DNA of 64,000 nt, taken from the NCBI RefSeq assembly GCF_000739615.1, contig NZ_BATP01000003.1, positions 372,001 to 436,000 on the forward strand, read 5' to 3'. Numbering within the stretch: position 1 is the first letter of the stretch; each line of letters begins with the position of its first letter. The position numbers and the translations under genes were made by a program. Positions 7,909 to 19,400 of this stretch are shown piece by piece. Below the pieces are notes generated by a model. The model did not search any database and was not told the DNA's origin. It saw nothing but the letters and a program-made list of their open reading frames with translations. This DNA is from Haloferula sp. BvORR071 (lineage in GTDB: Bacteria; Verrucomicrobiota; Verrucomicrobiia; Verrucomicrobiales; Akkermansiaceae).

Positions 7909-9798
7909 TTGAAACCATCGTTTAAGATCGCCGCCACAGTCCTCGCCGCCGGATTGAGCTTCTCCTCCGTCCATGCGGAGGTCCATGTCCGGGACGAGGG
8001 GCGCACTTTCGTTCTCGAGAATGGCAAGGTCTCGGCCCGGATCGACAAGGCCAAGGCCACGCTGATTTCCTTCAAGCGCGGCGACCTGGAACTAATCCGC
8101 GGCGGGACCGGCTACTGGTCCTTCAGCGGCGGCGGCGAGCGAGGCACCGCAATCGACGGCTTCGCGAAAGCCGCGGAGTCCCGGATCACCCTGCCCGGCG
8201 GCAGCACCGGCGAAATCGCCATCGATTGCCGCTATGACCCTGCCGCCCCCGGTGCGTGGCCGGTCAACGTCTCTTTCCGCTACGCCCTCACTGACGATAC
8301 CCAAGGGCTCTACATTTATGGCATCTACGAGCACCCGGCTGAGTTCCCCGGTTTCGGGATTGGCGAGGCGCGCTACGTGGTGAAGCCCGATCCGCAGGTC
8401 TTCGACTATCTGACCGTCGACGCCGAGCGCTCGCGGAAGATGCCGACCGGTGAGGACTGGGACGAGGGTACTGAAATGAACCTCAAGGAGGCGCGGCGGC
8501 TGAACACCGGCATTCACAAGGGCGAGGTGGAGCACAAGTATGGCTATTCCGCGCTCTTCTCCGAATCCCCGGCCTACGGCTGGTCGTCCTCGTCGAAGAA
8601 AGTCGGGCTGTGGATGGTGAATCCCTCGCTGGAATACATCGCCGGCGGGCCGACGAAGCCGGAGCTCACCGGTCATCTTGACGTCAATCGCGGCGGGCGG
8701 CCGGTGCTTCTGAACATGTGGCACGGCAGCCACTACGGTGGCACCTCGCTCGAGGTGAAGAAGGGCGAAGCCTGGTCGATGGTGGTCGGGCCCTTCCTCC
8801 TGCAAACCAACGAAGGCCCGGACGCCATGACGATGTGGAAGGACGCGATGAAGACCGCAACCGCGGAAATCAAGCGCTGGCCCTACCCGTGGGTCGATAG
8901 CCCACTCTACGCTGCCAAGCAGCGGGTGCCGGTCACCGGCAAAATCACAGTCAAGGATCCGGTCGGGAATGCCAAGCCCGGTGCCATGTGGGTCGGCCTG
9001 ACCGCGGCCGACTACCAGACCGGCTCGCGGCGCTGGACCGAGAAGGTCGGCTGGCAGCGCGACGGCAAGCACTACCATTACTGGGCGAAGGCGGCGACGG
9101 ATGGCAGCTTCCGGATTGGTTCGGTCCGTCCGGGCCAATATGTTCTCCACGCCTTTGCGGACGGAGTGCTGGGTGAGTTTTCGCGCGAGGCGGTTACTGT
9201 GGAAGAGGGCAAGCCGCTGGCACTTGGCAACCTTGCTTGGAGTATCGAACGAGCTGGTCCTACGGTTTGGGAGATCGGCGTTCCGGACCGCAGCGCCAGC
9301 GAGTTCCGCAATGGCGACCGCTACTGGCTGTGGGGGCACTATCTCGACTTCCGCAAGGAATTCCCCAACGGGGTGGACTTCACCATCGGCAAGAGCGATT
9401 GGAAGAAGGACTGGAACCTCTGCCAGCCGCTCACACTGGATGACAATGGTCATGTGACCGGCGACTCCGTGTGGAAGGTCCACTTCGACCTGAAGGAGAT
9501 GGGAGAGCACCGCTTGCGCATCGCGCTCTGCGGGCATCGCGAGAACGATCGCCTGACAGTCGCGGTCAACGGCCGCGTCGTGGGTGACAGCGGTAGACTG
9601 CCGGAGAACGGCGTGATGCACCGTGATGGCTACCGCGGACTGCTCACCGAATTGGACTTCCCCATCCCCGCCGATGCGCTGAGGACCAAGGACAATGTGC
9701 TCGAGCTGCGCCTGAGCGGCCAGGTGTGGCACCAGGGTCTGCTTTACGACTATCTGCGCTTGGAACGCATCGACCCGAAGCGGACGAGCGGCACCTGA
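7909..9798 (+). CDS. Rhamnogalacturonan lyase, PL4 family, secreted
   Basis: The 629-residue product cleaves the rhamnogalacturonan-I backbone by beta-elimination if it behaves like its family. A signal peptide ends at SSVHA (residue 23). The lyase domain covers about 24-340 with segments such as WSFSGGGERG and MWHGSHYGG; a fibronectin-like domain (VTGKITVKDPVG) follows at about 340-435 and a carbohydrate-binding jelly-roll from about 440 (AGPTVWEIGVPDRSASEF, NGVDFTIGKSDWKKDWN) to the end. This three-domain order is that of PL4. There is no in-frame ATG near the signal peptide; TTG at 7909 gives a perfect leader, while the upstream open frame to 7237 is only the opposite strand of parC. First gene of the pectin locus. 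Confidence 0.87.
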   Translation: MKPSFKIAATVLAAGLSFSSVHAEVHVRDEGRTFVLENGKVSARIDKAKATLISFKRGDLELIRGGTGYWSFSGGGERGTAIDGFAKAAESRITLPGGSTGEIAIDCRYDPAAPGAWPVNVSFRYALTDDTQGLYIYGIYEHPAEFPGFGIGEARYVVKPDPQVFDYLTVDAERSRKMPTGEDWDEGTEMNLKEARRLNTGIHKGEVEHKYGYSALFSESPAYGWSSSSKKVGLWMVNPSLEYIAGGPTKPELTGHLDVNRGGRPVLLNMWHGSHYGGTSLEVKKGEAWSMVVGPFLLQTNEGPDAMTMWKDAMKTATAEIKRWPYPWVDSPLYAAKQRVPVTGKITVKDPVGNAKPGAMWVGLTAADYQTGSRRWTEKVGWQRDGKHYHYWAKAATDGSFRIGSVRPGQYVLHAFADGVLGEFSREAVTVEEGKPLALGNLAWSIERAGPTVWEIGVPDRSASEFRNGDRYWLWGHYLDFRKEFPNGVDFTIGKSDWKKDWNLCQPLTLDDNGHVTGDSVWKVHFDLKEMGEHRLRIALCGHRENDRLTVAVNGRVVGDSGRLPENGVMHRDGYRGLLTELDFPIPADALRTKDNVLELRLSGQVWHQGLLYDYLRLERIDPKRTSGT

Positions 9799-9808
9799 TA
9801 TCTCCTCC

Positions 9809-12394
9809 ATGAAACCCGCTCTTCTTGCGCTGCTCTGCCTGGGACTGCCGGCAGCCGCCGACGATACCGCCTGGCCGCCACTCACCCGCGAGGCCAAGCC
9901 CTGGACCCGCTGGTGGTGGCTCGGCAGCGGTGTCGATACGTCCAATCTAACCAAGCAGCTCGAGGCCTTTTCGAAGGCCGGGATCGGCGGAGTCGAGATC
10001 TGCCCAATCTACGGGGCGAAGGGCTTCGAGTCGCGGGACCTGTCCTTCCTCTCCGAGCCTTGGACGAACGCCTACGCCCACACCGCGAAGGAGGCCGAGC
10101 GATTGGACATGGGAGTCGATCTCACGACTGGCACTGGCTGGCCCTTCGGCGGACCTTGGGTGAAGGAGGAAGATGCCTCGGCCAGCGTCGATAGCGTGAT
10201 CGCCAAGGCCGAGGGCGGGCAGCCCTTTTCATTGAAGCTTCCGAAGGGACGTGTGGAAGTCCTCTCCGCATGGCCCGCTCAAGGCGATCCCATGGACCTG
10301 ATGTCCATGGTGAAGGACGGCGCGCTGGCTTGGACGCCACCTGCGGGAAGCTGGCGGATTCACGGCCTGATCTCGCGGCATGCAATCCAGAAGGTGAAGC
10401 GCTCGGCACCGGGCGGCGCGGGCTGTGTGCTCGATCCCTACTCGACCAAGGCGATCGACGCCTATCTGAAGCCCTTCTCAGAGGCACTGGACCGGCCGAA
10501 TGTTCCCGAGCCGCGGGCCCACTTCCACGATTCCTTCGAATATTACGGCGCGGAGTGGACGGACGATTTCTTCACCCGTTTCCAGCAGCTTCGCGGCTAC
10601 GACCTGCGGACGCAACTGCAGGCCTTCCACGGCGAAGGCGAGAGTGACACCATCGCTCGCGTCCGCGCCGATTACCGCGAGACCATGAGCGATCTCCACC
10701 GCGAGTATCTCGCGCGCTGGCACGACTGGGCAAAGGCACGCGGCAGCCTGACCCGCAACCAAGCCCACGGCTCCCCGGGAAATCTGTTAGACCACTATGC
10801 GGTCGCCGACATCCCCGAGACCGAGATCTTCCGCCATGTGGACGAAGCGCAGATCCCGATGCTGCAGTTTGCCTCCTCCGCCGCGCACGTGACTGGCAAG
10901 CGACTGGCCTCCGCAGAAACCTTCACTTGGCTGGGCGAGCATTTCCAAGTGACGCCGCAGCAGCTCAAGGAAGCAGCCGACTTCGTCTGGCTCGGTGGTG
11001 TGAACCATATCTTCTTTCACGGCATTCCCTACTCCCCGGAAGACGCCGCATGGCCGGGCTGGCTCTTCTATGCCTCCACGAACATGGGGCCGAATGGCGG
11101 GCTGTGGCGAGACTTGCCGGCGTTCACCCGCTACCTCGGCCGCTGCCAGACGATGCTGCAATCCGGCAAACCCGACAGCGAGGTGTTGGTCTATTTCCCC
11201 ATGGCGGACCTGTGGCACGACGGCAGCAAGGGATTGCCCCTCTTCACCGTCCACAATCAGGAGAAGTGGCTGCACACCTCGGCGTTCTACCGCGAGGCGA
11301 TGGCCTTGTGGAACCACGGCATCCCTTGCGACTTCGTCTCCGACCTGCAACTGAATGACGCCAAGGCTGCGGATCAACGCATCCAGATGGGCGGAAATTC
11401 TTACAAGGCCTTGGTCGTCCCTGAACTCCGCTATCTTCCCGTCGCGACCGCCAAGCATCTGCTCGATCTGGCCGCGCAAGGCGCTCCCGTGATTTTCCGC
11501 GGCGGAGTCCCCACCGAGGTTCCCGGCCTGAACAAAGTCCAGGAAGGACGCGAGGAACTGGCGAAGCTCTTCAAGGAACATCCGGTCGCAGCGGATACCG
11601 GTCTGCCAGCGGAGATCCGCGGGGAGTCCATGGCTGAGCATGATCTCCGCTTCGTCCGCCGTCGCCACGAAGATGGCTGGAGCTACTTCATCGTGAATCG
11701 ATCGGACAAGTCCATCGACGAGAAGATCAACTTCGCCACCCCGATGAAGTCGGCGGTCCTCTTCGATCCCATGCGCGGAGCGAGCGGAGTCGTCGCCACC
11801 GATGGCGGAGTGCGCCTGGTCCTTGCCGCCGGTGAATCACGAATCCTCAGAACCTACCGCGACAAGACCGCGAGCGGTACACCATGGCTGAGTAACGATG
11901 CCGGAAGCCCCGCTGTCGCACTCAATGGCACTTGGAAAGTTAGCTTCCTCGATGGTGGTCCCGAACTGCCGCCGGCCTACGAAACAAGCACGCTCGCCTC
12001 ATGGACCGAACGCGAAGGTGCCAGCTACCAGAACTTCTCCGGCACCGCACTCTATCGCCTGGAGTTTGACTGGCAGGGCAAATCCCCCGCCCTCCTCAGT
12101 CTCGGTCATCTCTGCGAAACCGCGAAGATCCGGCTCAATGGCAAGAATGCGGGCACGGCATGGATTTCGGAGCCAGTGCGAGTCGAGCCCAAGCAGGGCA
12201 ACAACGTTCTGGAAGTCGAGGTCACCAACCTCGCGGCCAACCGCATCGCCGATCTCGACCGCCGGAAGGTCCCGTGGAAGGCCTTCCATGAAATCAACTT
12301 CGTGAACGTCGACTACAAGCCATTCGACGCATCCGTCTGGAAGCCCCTGCCCTCCGGCTTGCTCGGACCGGTGACGCTCACGCCGCTGCGTTAG
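9809..12394 (+). CDS. GH106-type alpha-L-rhamnosidase, secreted
   Basis: The 861-residue product has a short signal peptide (to about residue 17) followed by [14 protein letters not shown] sequence ([12 protein letters not shown]), [13 protein letters not shown] and [12 protein letters not shown], a set that marks the GH106 rhamnosidase group. The catalytic barrel occupies roughly residues 25-640 and a C-terminal galactose-binding beta-sandwich ([25 protein letters not shown]) roughly 720-861. It would remove alpha-L-rhamnose from rhamnogalacturonan fragments made by the neighbouring lyases. It begins 10 bp after the PL4 gene, so the two are almost certainly cotranscribed. No Shine-Dalgarno is obvious before the ATG at 9809. 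Confidence 0.85.
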   Translation: MKPALLALLCLGLPAAADDTAWPPLTREAKPWTRWWWLGSGVDTSNLTKQLEAFSKAGIGGVEICPIYGAKGFESRDLSFLSEPWTNAYAHTAKEAERLDMGVDLTTGTGWPFGGPWVKEEDASASVDSVIAKAEGGQPFSLKLPKGRVEVLSAWPAQGDPMDLMSMVKDGALAWTPPAGSWRIHGLISRHAIQKVKRSAPGGAGCVLDPYSTKAIDAYLKPFSEALDRPNVPEPRAHFHDSFEYYGAEWTDDFFTRFQQLRGYDLRTQLQAFHGEGESDTIARVRADYRETMSDLHREYLARWHDWAKARGSLTRNQAHGSPGNLLDHYAVADIPETEIFRHVDEAQIPMLQFASSAAHVTGKRLASAETFTWLGEHFQVTPQQLKEAADFVWLGGVNHIFFHGIPYSPEDAAWPGWLFYASTNMGPNGGLWRDLPAFTRYLGRCQTMLQSGKPDSEVLVYFPMADLWHDGSKGLPLFTVHNQEKWLHTSAFYREAMALWNHGIPCDFVSDLQLNDAKAADQRIQMGGNSYKALVVPELRYLPVATAKHLLDLAAQGAPVIFRGGVPTEVPGLNKVQEGREELAKLFKEHPVAADTGLPAEIRGESMAEHDLRFVRRRHEDGWSYFIVNRSDKSIDEKINFATPMKSAVLFDPMRGASGVVATDGGVRLVLAAGESRILRTYRDKTASGTPWLSNDAGSPAVALNGTWKVSFLDGGPELPPAYETSTLASWTEREGASYQNFSGTALYRLEFDWQGKSPALLSLGHLCETAKIRLNGKNAGTAWISEPVRVEPKQGNNVLEVEVTNLAANRIADLDRRKVPWKAFHEINFVNVDYKPFDASVWKPLPSGLLGPVTLTPLR

Positions 12395-12444
12395 CATTCC
12401 TGCTGACAGGGAAGCTTGCAACTTTCCCCTTCCCGGACCATTTC

Positions 12445-13347
12445 ATGAGGATGGACCGAAAAACCGCCGCTGATTTTCCCCAGGAACTGCTTAATCTCTA
12501 CGACGAGTACGTGCACGGTCAGGTCGACCGGCGTGGGTTCTTCGACCGGGCCTCGAAATTCGCTGTCGGCGGCGTAACCGTCGCCAGCATCGTGGCCGCG
12601 CTCAGCCCGCAGTATGCCTTCGCTGAGCAGGTGAAGAAGGACGACGAGCGGATCAAGGTGTCCTACGAGACCTATGACTCACCCGCCGGCGGAGGAAAGA
12701 TCAAGGGCTGCCTCGCCCGCCCGGCCAAGGCCGAGGGCAAGCTGCCCGGCGTGATCGTGGTCCACGAAAACCGCGGACTGAATCCCTACATCGAGGATGT
12801 CGCCCGCCGGCTTGCCGTGGAGGGCTTCGTGGCCTTCGCACCCGATGCCCTCACCCCCTTGGGCGGATACCCGGGGAATGACGATGAGGGCCGCGCGCTC
12901 CAGGGGAAGCGCAAGAAGGAAGAGATGGATGAAGATTTCATCGCCGCGGCGAAATGGCTGCAAGGTCACGAGCTGTGCAATGGCAAGGTCGGCGTCGTGG
13001 GCTTCTGCTTCGGTGGCGGCATGGCGAATACCCTCGCGGTGCGGCTGCCTGACACGATCAAGGCGGCAGTGCCCTTCTACGGTGGACAACCGGCCGCGGC
13101 TGATGTCCCCAACATCAAGGCAGCCCTCCTGATCCACTACGCCGAACTCGACCAGCGGGTGAACGCCGGTTGGCCCGCGTATGAGGAAGCGCTGAAGAAG
13201 GCAGGCGTGAAATACGAGGCATTCATCTATCCCGGCGTGAATCACGGCTTCCACAACGACACTACGCCACGCTACGACGAAGCTGCCGCGAAGTTGGCAT
13301 GGCAACGCACCATCGACTTCTTCAAGAAGGAACTGGGCGCCAAGTGA
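12445..13347 (+). CDS. Dienelactone hydrolase family protein with Tat-like leader
   Basis: An alpha/beta-hydrolase of 300 residues. The candidate catalytic triad is Cys188 ([11 protein letters not shown]), Asp236 ([10 protein letters not shown]) and His267 (GVNHGFHND), the Cys-His-Asp arrangement of dienelactone hydrolase. Before the enzyme domain there is an RRGFFDRA...[15 protein letters not shown] segment (about residues 31-57) that looks like a Tat-type leader set back from the N-terminus, as often seen in secreted members. The second Met (12451, MDRKTAADF) is an equally good start. In this locus it may act on esters, but its real substrate is not shown by sequence. It lies 50 bp after the GH106 gene. 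Confidence 0.85.
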   Translation: MRMDRKTAADFPQELLNLYDEYVHGQVDRRGFFDRASKFAVGGVTVASIVAALSPQYAFAEQVKKDDERIKVSYETYDSPAGGGKIKGCLARPAKAEGKLPGVIVVHENRGLNPYIEDVARRLAVEGFVAFAPDALTPLGGYPGNDDEGRALQGKRKKEEMDEDFIAAAKWLQGHELCNGKVGVVGFCFGGGMANTLAVRLPDTIKAAVPFYGGQPAAADVPNIKAALLIHYAELDQRVNAGWPAYEEALKKAGVKYEAFIYPGVNHGFHNDTTPRYDEAAAKLAWQRTIDFFKKELGAK

Positions 13348-13454
13348 TTCGGGTTTCCATGGCGGGGACCGCATCCTTTCGCGCAATACACCCAGAAAGT
13401 GTTACCCCGTTCTGGTTACGAGACAGAGGGCGAAGAAACAGGCATAGTCCGCGC

Positions 13455-15656
13455 ATGCGCAGCCTTTTCCTCGCTCCCTTTGTCGCTTGCTTGATCGCGG
13501 CTGCCGGGGCGAAGCCGACTCTTTTCATCATCGGGGACTCCACGGTCCGCAACCAAACCAGTGGCCAGGAAGGCTGGGGCGATCCCTTGGTGGCGGAATT
13601 CGATCCCGCGAAGATCGAGGTGATCAACCGTGCGATCGGCGGCCGCAGCAGCCGGACTTTCCTCACCGAAGGCCGCTGGGATGCGGTGATGGCGAATCTC
13701 AAGGCCGGCGATTTCGTGCTGATGCAGTTCGGCCACAACGACGGCGGGCCGCTCAATGACGACCGCTGCCGGGCCTCGATCAAGGGCATCGGCGAGGAGA
13801 CCGAGGACATCGTTCGCAAGACCGACGGCCAAGCGGAAACGGTGCACAGCTACGGCTGGTATCTGCGCAAATACGTCGCCGACACCAAATCCAAAGGCGC
13901 CACTCCCATCGTGGTCTCGCTCATCCCGCGGAATGACTGGAAGGATGGCAAGGTAGGCCGTGCGGAAGGCGGCTACGCGGGCTGGGCGAAAGAAGTCGCG
14001 AAGCAGGGCGGAGCAGAGTTCGTCGACTTCAATTCCATCCTCGCCGATCGCTATGAAGCCATCGGACAAGAGAAGACGGCGCTGCTTTTTGCCGGCACCG
14101 ATCATACGCATACCGGCCCCGCCGGAGCGGAGTTCAATGCGCGGACCATGGCTGAATCCCTGCGGGGTACGGAGCTCGGCAAGCAACTGCTGGCCGCGGA
14201 CCTCTGGCTGCCGCGGGTCTTCTCCGACCACATGGTGCTCCAGCGCGACACGCCGAATCCGCTCTGGGGCAGAACGAAAGCCGCTAGCACGGTGAAGGCC
14301 GAGATCGCGGGTCAGAGCGTCACCACTACCGCGGATGACAAGGGCTGCTTCCATCTGGACCTGCCCGCGATTCCGGCAGGCGGCCCCTACGAACTGAAAG
14401 TCACTGCCGATGCCACACGCTCCTATTCGGACGTGATGGTCGGCGAAGTCTGGCTCTGCTCCGGTCAATCGAACATGGACTTCACCGTTGCCTCCACTGC
14501 CAAGCGTTCCTTCTCGGGAACCAAGGATTGGCAGAGCGAAGTCGCGGCCGCCAAGCACCCGAAGATCCGGATGTTCAGCGCCGACTGGACCATGCGGGAA
14601 GATCCCCAGCGTGAGCTTGAAGGACAATGGAATGTCTGCTCGCCGGAAACCGCCGGGGACTTCTCCGCCGTCGCCTACTTCTTCGCTCGGAATCTGCAAG
14701 AGCAGTTGGGCGTGCCGGTGGGTCTGATCACCTGCGCCTATGGTGCCAGCACCGCGGAGGCATGGATCAGCAAGGAGGAACTGGCCAAGCAGGATTCCCT
14801 CAAGGCACTGCGCGATGCCTTCGGCAAGAAGTTCATCGCCTATCGCGACGATCCGAAGGCCTACACCGACTACGGCATGGCCATGGCCAAATGGACGGAG
14901 GGTGGCCGCAAGGGCAAGGCCCCGAAGCAACCCGACCCGGTGCAGGACCAACACAATCCGAGCGTGCTCTTCAACGGCATGATCGCCCCGGTGATCCCCT
15001 ATGGCATTCGCGGAGCCATCTGGTACCAAGGCGAGTCGAATCTCGGCAGCAGGGACCTCTACCCTGCCTTGCAGGCCGCCTTGATCGGTGATTGGCGCAA
15101 GCGCTGGGGCCGGGGTGAGTTCCCCTTCTATTTCGTCCAACTCGCGCCCAACAAGGTGCCCGCCCCCGATCCCGGTTCCAGTAGCCTCGCCAGCATGCGC
15201 GAGGCTCAGGCCAGTTCACTGAACCTGCCCCACACCGGCATGGCTCTCACCATCGACATCGGCGACGAGAAGGATGTCCACCCGCGCAACAAGCAAGACG
15301 TCGGCAAGCGCCTCGCCCTGCTGGCGCTGCGCGACGCCTATCAGAAGGACGTCATCGCCTCCGGTCCGACTTACAAGTCCGCGGAAATCGAAGACGGACG
15401 GGTCCGGCTGCACTTCGAAAATACCGCAAGCGGCCTGATGGCCCAAGGTGCTTCCCTGAAGCAATTCGCCGTCGCCGGCGATGACCGGAAATTCGTCTGG
15501 GGCACTGCGGAGATCGAGGGCAATACCGTGGTCGTCTCGAGCCCGCTGGTCCCGCGCCCGGCCTACGTGCGCTATGCCTGGGCCGACAACCCGGCTGGAG
15601 CGAATCTCTACAACTCCGCCGGGCTACCCGCCGCGCCCTTCCGCACCGATCCGTGA
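13455..15656 (+). CDS. Two-module esterase: SGNH rhamnogalacturonan acetylesterase-like + sialate O-acetylesterase-like
   Basis: A 733-residue secreted protein with two esterase modules. After a signal peptide (to about residue 19) an SGNH hydrolase module (about 20-245) starts with FIIGDSTVRN, catalytic Ser29, and ends with a DHTH motif that supplies the Asp/His; this resembles CE12 rhamnogalacturonan acetylesterases. From about 246 (LWLPRVFSDHMVLQR) a SASA/sialate O-acetylesterase-like module begins, with GEVWLCSGQSNMDF, IWYQGESN and DVHPRNKQDVG. Each module alone is a known family; I read the fusion as a dual deacetylase for pectin fragments. The start at 13455 gives the signal peptide; the upstream frame to 13299 overlaps the previous gene. 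Confidence 0.85.
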   Translation: MRSLFLAPFVACLIAAAGAKPTLFIIGDSTVRNQTSGQEGWGDPLVAEFDPAKIEVINRAIGGRSSRTFLTEGRWDAVMANLKAGDFVLMQFGHNDGGPLNDDRCRASIKGIGEETEDIVRKTDGQAETVHSYGWYLRKYVADTKSKGATPIVVSLIPRNDWKDGKVGRAEGGYAGWAKEVAKQGGAEFVDFNSILADRYEAIGQEKTALLFAGTDHTHTGPAGAEFNARTMAESLRGTELGKQLLAADLWLPRVFSDHMVLQRDTPNPLWGRTKAASTVKAEIAGQSVTTTADDKGCFHLDLPAIPAGGPYELKVTADATRSYSDVMVGEVWLCSGQSNMDFTVASTAKRSFSGTKDWQSEVAAAKHPKIRMFSADWTMREDPQRELEGQWNVCSPETAGDFSAVAYFFARNLQEQLGVPVGLITCAYGASTAEAWISKEELAKQDSLKALRDAFGKKFIAYRDDPKAYTDYGMAMAKWTEGGRKGKAPKQPDPVQDQHNPSVLFNGMIAPVIPYGIRGAIWYQGESNLGSRDLYPALQAALIGDWRKRWGRGEFPFYFVQLAPNKVPAPDPGSSSLASMREAQASSLNLPHTGMALTIDIGDEKDVHPRNKQDVGKRLALLALRDAYQKDVIASGPTYKSAEIEDGRVRLHFENTASGLMAQGASLKQFAVAGDDRKFVWGTAEIEGNTVVVSSPLVPRPAYVRYAWADNPAGANLYNSAGLPAAPFRTDP

Positions 15657-16333
15657 GGGGCCGGCTGACACTATGGCTTCTATTGCTGCTTGCCTGCATC
15701 GGTCCGGCGAGCGCTCACCTCGGCTTCGAGAATGAAACGGAGGTCCGGATTCATGCAGACCGCATGCGGATGGTGGTCCGGACGTCCTATAAGTTTGCCG
15801 CAGCGCTTCTCGGCGAGCGAGCGCCCGGGAGCTTCGATGGGCAGGGCCAACAGCTAGCCCAGCCGCTGTTAGCGGAGATGGCTGGTGATTTATTCGAGGT
15901 CAGGGCTGGCGGGCAGGCCATGCTGCCGCGTTCCACGGAATGCATCTTCGAGCCTCACGAAAAAGTTGCCCTCGTGGTCACCTATGGCCGGCCCGAGGCT
16001 TGGCCGCTGGCATTCACCGCGCGATTCTTTCCGCGACTGACAACGCTGGAATCCGGCAGCATCCAGGTCTTCGATCAGACGAGCAAACCCTTCGGCCGGG
16101 AGGTTGTGCCCGTGGCCACAAAACAGATCCATGCCGATGATCCGAGCCTGAGCTTGGCCTCGCTCGGTGGCGGGCAAGCGCCGGAATCGCCACCGGCCGC
16201 GGAAGCTCCTGCAGTCATCGAGGCACACCCACAGGCGCGCCCTCATCGCGAAATCCGGCTTGCCGTCTTGGTGACTATTCTTGCGGCAGCACTCGGCTAT
16301 CGGGTTCTCCGCCACCGCGGGGTCTCACCGTAG
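15653..16333 (+). CDS. Hypothetical secreted/membrane-anchored protein with C-terminal TM helix
   Basis: A 226-residue product from a GTG start that overlaps the previous stop (GTGA at 15653-15656), so translational coupling is likely. It has a strong signal peptide (LTLWLLLLLACIGPASAHLG), an extracytoplasmic beta-rich domain to about residue 165, a Pro/Ala-rich linker, and one C-terminal membrane helix (LAVLVTILAAALGYRVL). The start of the mature part (AHLGFENETEVRI) resembles the ectodomain that precedes HupE/UreJ-type permeases such as the one at 42184, but there is no permease here. Function unknown; placement suggests an envelope role tied to the pectin enzymes, which is inference. Confidence 0.65.
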   Translation: MRGRLTLWLLLLLACIGPASAHLGFENETEVRIHADRMRMVVRTSYKFAAALLGERAPGSFDGQGQQLAQPLLAEMAGDLFEVRAGGQAMLPRSTECIFEPHEKVALVVTYGRPEAWPLAFTARFFPRLTTLESGSIQVFDQTSKPFGREVVPVATKQIHADDPSLSLASLGGGQAPESPPAAEAPAVIEAHPQARPHREIRLAVLVTILAAALGYRVLRHRGVSP

Positions 16334-16427
16334 CGCTAACCCGCTCATGGTATCGACCGCAGCAAGCGCTGCGGTGTTCCCTCTCACGCAGCGGAATGGC
16401 CCAGCTCCCGGCCATCTGTCGAAACCC

Positions 16428-19400
16428 ATGACCACGCGGCTCAACCCGAAAAGCGCCCTCGCCATCCTGATCTTCCTGGCATGCTGTGGCACCGCCTTTG
16501 CCCAGCGCCAGCTTGAGTCCCTCGGGCGCGGAGTCACGGCCATCCGCAAGAAAAGTCCGAACACGCAGGTCTATGTGAGCTGGCGTCTGCTCGGCAATGA
16601 TCCGGAGGGTATCGCCTTCAATCTCTACCGCTCGGCCAATGGCACCGCGGCCGTGAAGCTGAACAACACGCCGCTCAGCACCACCACCGACTACACTGAT
16701 ACCCCGGCAAGCCTCTCCACCACCTCCTATACCTACACGGTGAAACCCGTGCTCGGCGGCGTCGAAGTACCCGACACTTACGCCCATCCGCAAAGCACGG
16801 GCGCCATCCTGCCCGCCAATCCGCCTGCCCGTCAGTATATCCCGATTCCGCTCCAGCCGACGCCCGATGGCGCGCACAAGGTGAAGTTTTGCTGGGTCGG
16901 CGATCTCGATGGGAACGGCGAATACGACTTCGTGGTGGATCGCTACAACCAGAATGTGGCCGACCAGCGGCAGTTCGTGGAGGCCTACAAGCGCGACGGG
17001 ACCTTCCTGTGGCGGATGAACATGGGGCCTAACAGCACCAACCACTACAACATCGAGCCCGGCTCCTCGACCATCGGCATCGGCCATGGCGACAACATGA
17101 CCGTCTATGACATGGATGGCGACGGCGTGGCCGAGGTGCTGATCCGCACCGCCAGTGGCGTGGTCTTCGGCGATGGCAACACGCTGGTCGAAGCGGATAG
17201 CCGCAAGCAGTTCCTTTCGGTCGTCAATGGCCTTACCGGCGCGGAGATAGCCCGCGCTCCGGTCCCGAATCCCTACCTCGCCGATGGCCCGCTGAATGGC
17301 CACATGGGGATCTTCTTCCCGGACGGCCGCCGCCCATCAGTGCTGCTTGCCGCCAAGAACCGCCGCGATGATGGCGGATTCCAAGGCCTGACCACCGTCT
17401 GGGACTACCGCGGCGGCGTGCTCTCCCAGCGTTGGAGCTACGATGCGGACACCCTGGACGAGCATGCGCCGGAAGGGCACCAGATCCGCATCGGCGATCC
17501 GGACAACGACGGCAAGGACGAGTTCATCGATATCGGCTACGGCATCGATGACAACGGCCTTCAGCTCTTCAACACCCCGGAAATCGTCCACGGCGACCGC
17601 TTCCACATGGGCGACATTGATCCGGACCGACCCGGACTGGAGACCTTCCTGATCCAGCAGAACAACGGCAGTGGACTCGCTACGGCTTTAATCGAGGCCG
17701 CTACCGGCAAGTTCATCCGCAAGTGGTATGCCGGTGGCGTGGTCGACGTCGGCCGCGGGGTGGCGGCAGACATCGATGCCAGCCAGAAGGGCTACGAAAT
17801 GTTCTCCACCCAAGCCGGGATCTACAACGCCAAGGGCGAGCGGATCTATTCCACCCAGCCCTTTCCGCCCGAGGCGATCTGGTGGGATGGCAACCTGAGC
17901 CGTGAGTTCGTGGGGGTTCCCGGCAGCAGCGGTGAGTCGCCGACGGTGGACGGCTTCAATCCCGCCAGCCCCGGCGGCCTCGGTCGCATCCTCACCATCT
18001 ACAACGACAGCGCAGCGCCAACCGGCAACTATCAGGCCTATGGCGGACGGCCGGCCTTCTGGGGTGACCTCTTCGGCGATTGGCGCGAGGAGATGCTGGT
18101 GGTTGCCAGCGACAACTCGGAACTGCGGATCTACACCACCGACACTCCGGCGACCACGCGGCTGTATACCCTGATGCACAACCCGCAGTATCGCAACCAG
18201 ACGACGACCAAGGGTTACGTGCAGGCATCCTATGTGGATTACTACCTCGGGAACGGCATGACCCCGCCCCAGCCGCCGCCCGTGGTGCAAGCGGACCTCG
18301 TCTGGCGCGGCGGTGCAGGTGCCAGCACTTGGGACAATGGTACAACGGCTAGCTGGCAGGCGAATGGCTCTAACAGCACCTTCGCCGCGGGCAAGTCCGT
18401 CCGCTTCGACATCGCGGCCGACAACTCGACTCCCGTCCTGCTGAACGGCACGCTTCAACCCTCGGCATTCACGGTCTATTCGCCGAAGAACCAGAGCTTC
18501 GATGGCAGCAGCGGCGCCCTTGCTGGCACGATGAAGATGGTGAAGGCCGGCTCCGGTTCACTCACTCTCTCAGGTGCCCATAGCTTCAGCGGCAGCACCA
18601 CTGTGTGGGACGGAGCCTTTATCCTGAACGGCAGTCTTCAACAAAGCCCCGTCACTGTCTGGGGCGGCACATGGGGTGGCAGTCTCACCGGTGGTATGAG
18701 TGGCGGCAGGATTGGGGGCACCGGCAACTTCGCCCAGCCCGTTGTCCTTGGCTATCGCGGTGGCTTGGTTCCGGGAAACGGAATGGGGAATGCAGGAACG
18801 CTTCAGCTCGGCGGCGGCCTAACAGCTCAAGATGGCTCTTATTTCGGCCTCGATCTTTCGACACCCGGCGCTGCCAACGATCTGGTGGCGATCACCGGCA
18901 ATCTCAGCCTCAGTGGCAAGGTCGGCTTGGTGATCAAGTCCCCTAGCGGGGCGCCGCTACCACCGGGAAGCTACACCTTGATCACCTACACCGGAACGCT
19001 GAGCGGCAGCGTGTCGAACTTGGCCGCAACCGTTCCGCCTGGCACACCCTACGCGCTTAATGCTGGATCGGGAGCGGTCACGCTCACGGTGCCGGTCACA
19101 CGGGTGCCTTCTGCCGTAACCTGGCGCGGTTCTGGCAATGCATGGGACCTCGCGTCGAGCCAGACATGGAAGCTCGGCGGGTCTGCTGACATCTTCGTTG
19201 CCGGCGATGCCGTTAGCTTCGATGACAGTGGCTCGGCGGCTCCTGCGGTCAGCTTGAGCGGCGTTCTGCCGGTTGGCTCCGTCGCGGTGAATTCCTCCGC
19301 GGATTACAGCTTCTCAGGCTCCGGCATCATCAGCGGCGGCGGCGGACTTACCAAGTCCGGGAGCGGCACGCTCACTGTGGATACCAACAATGACTACACG

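Noticed and set aside
8092-9954. 620-codon minus-strand frame opposite PL4
   Set aside because: High-GC antisense artefact; the plus strand has a well-supported enzyme with signal peptide.
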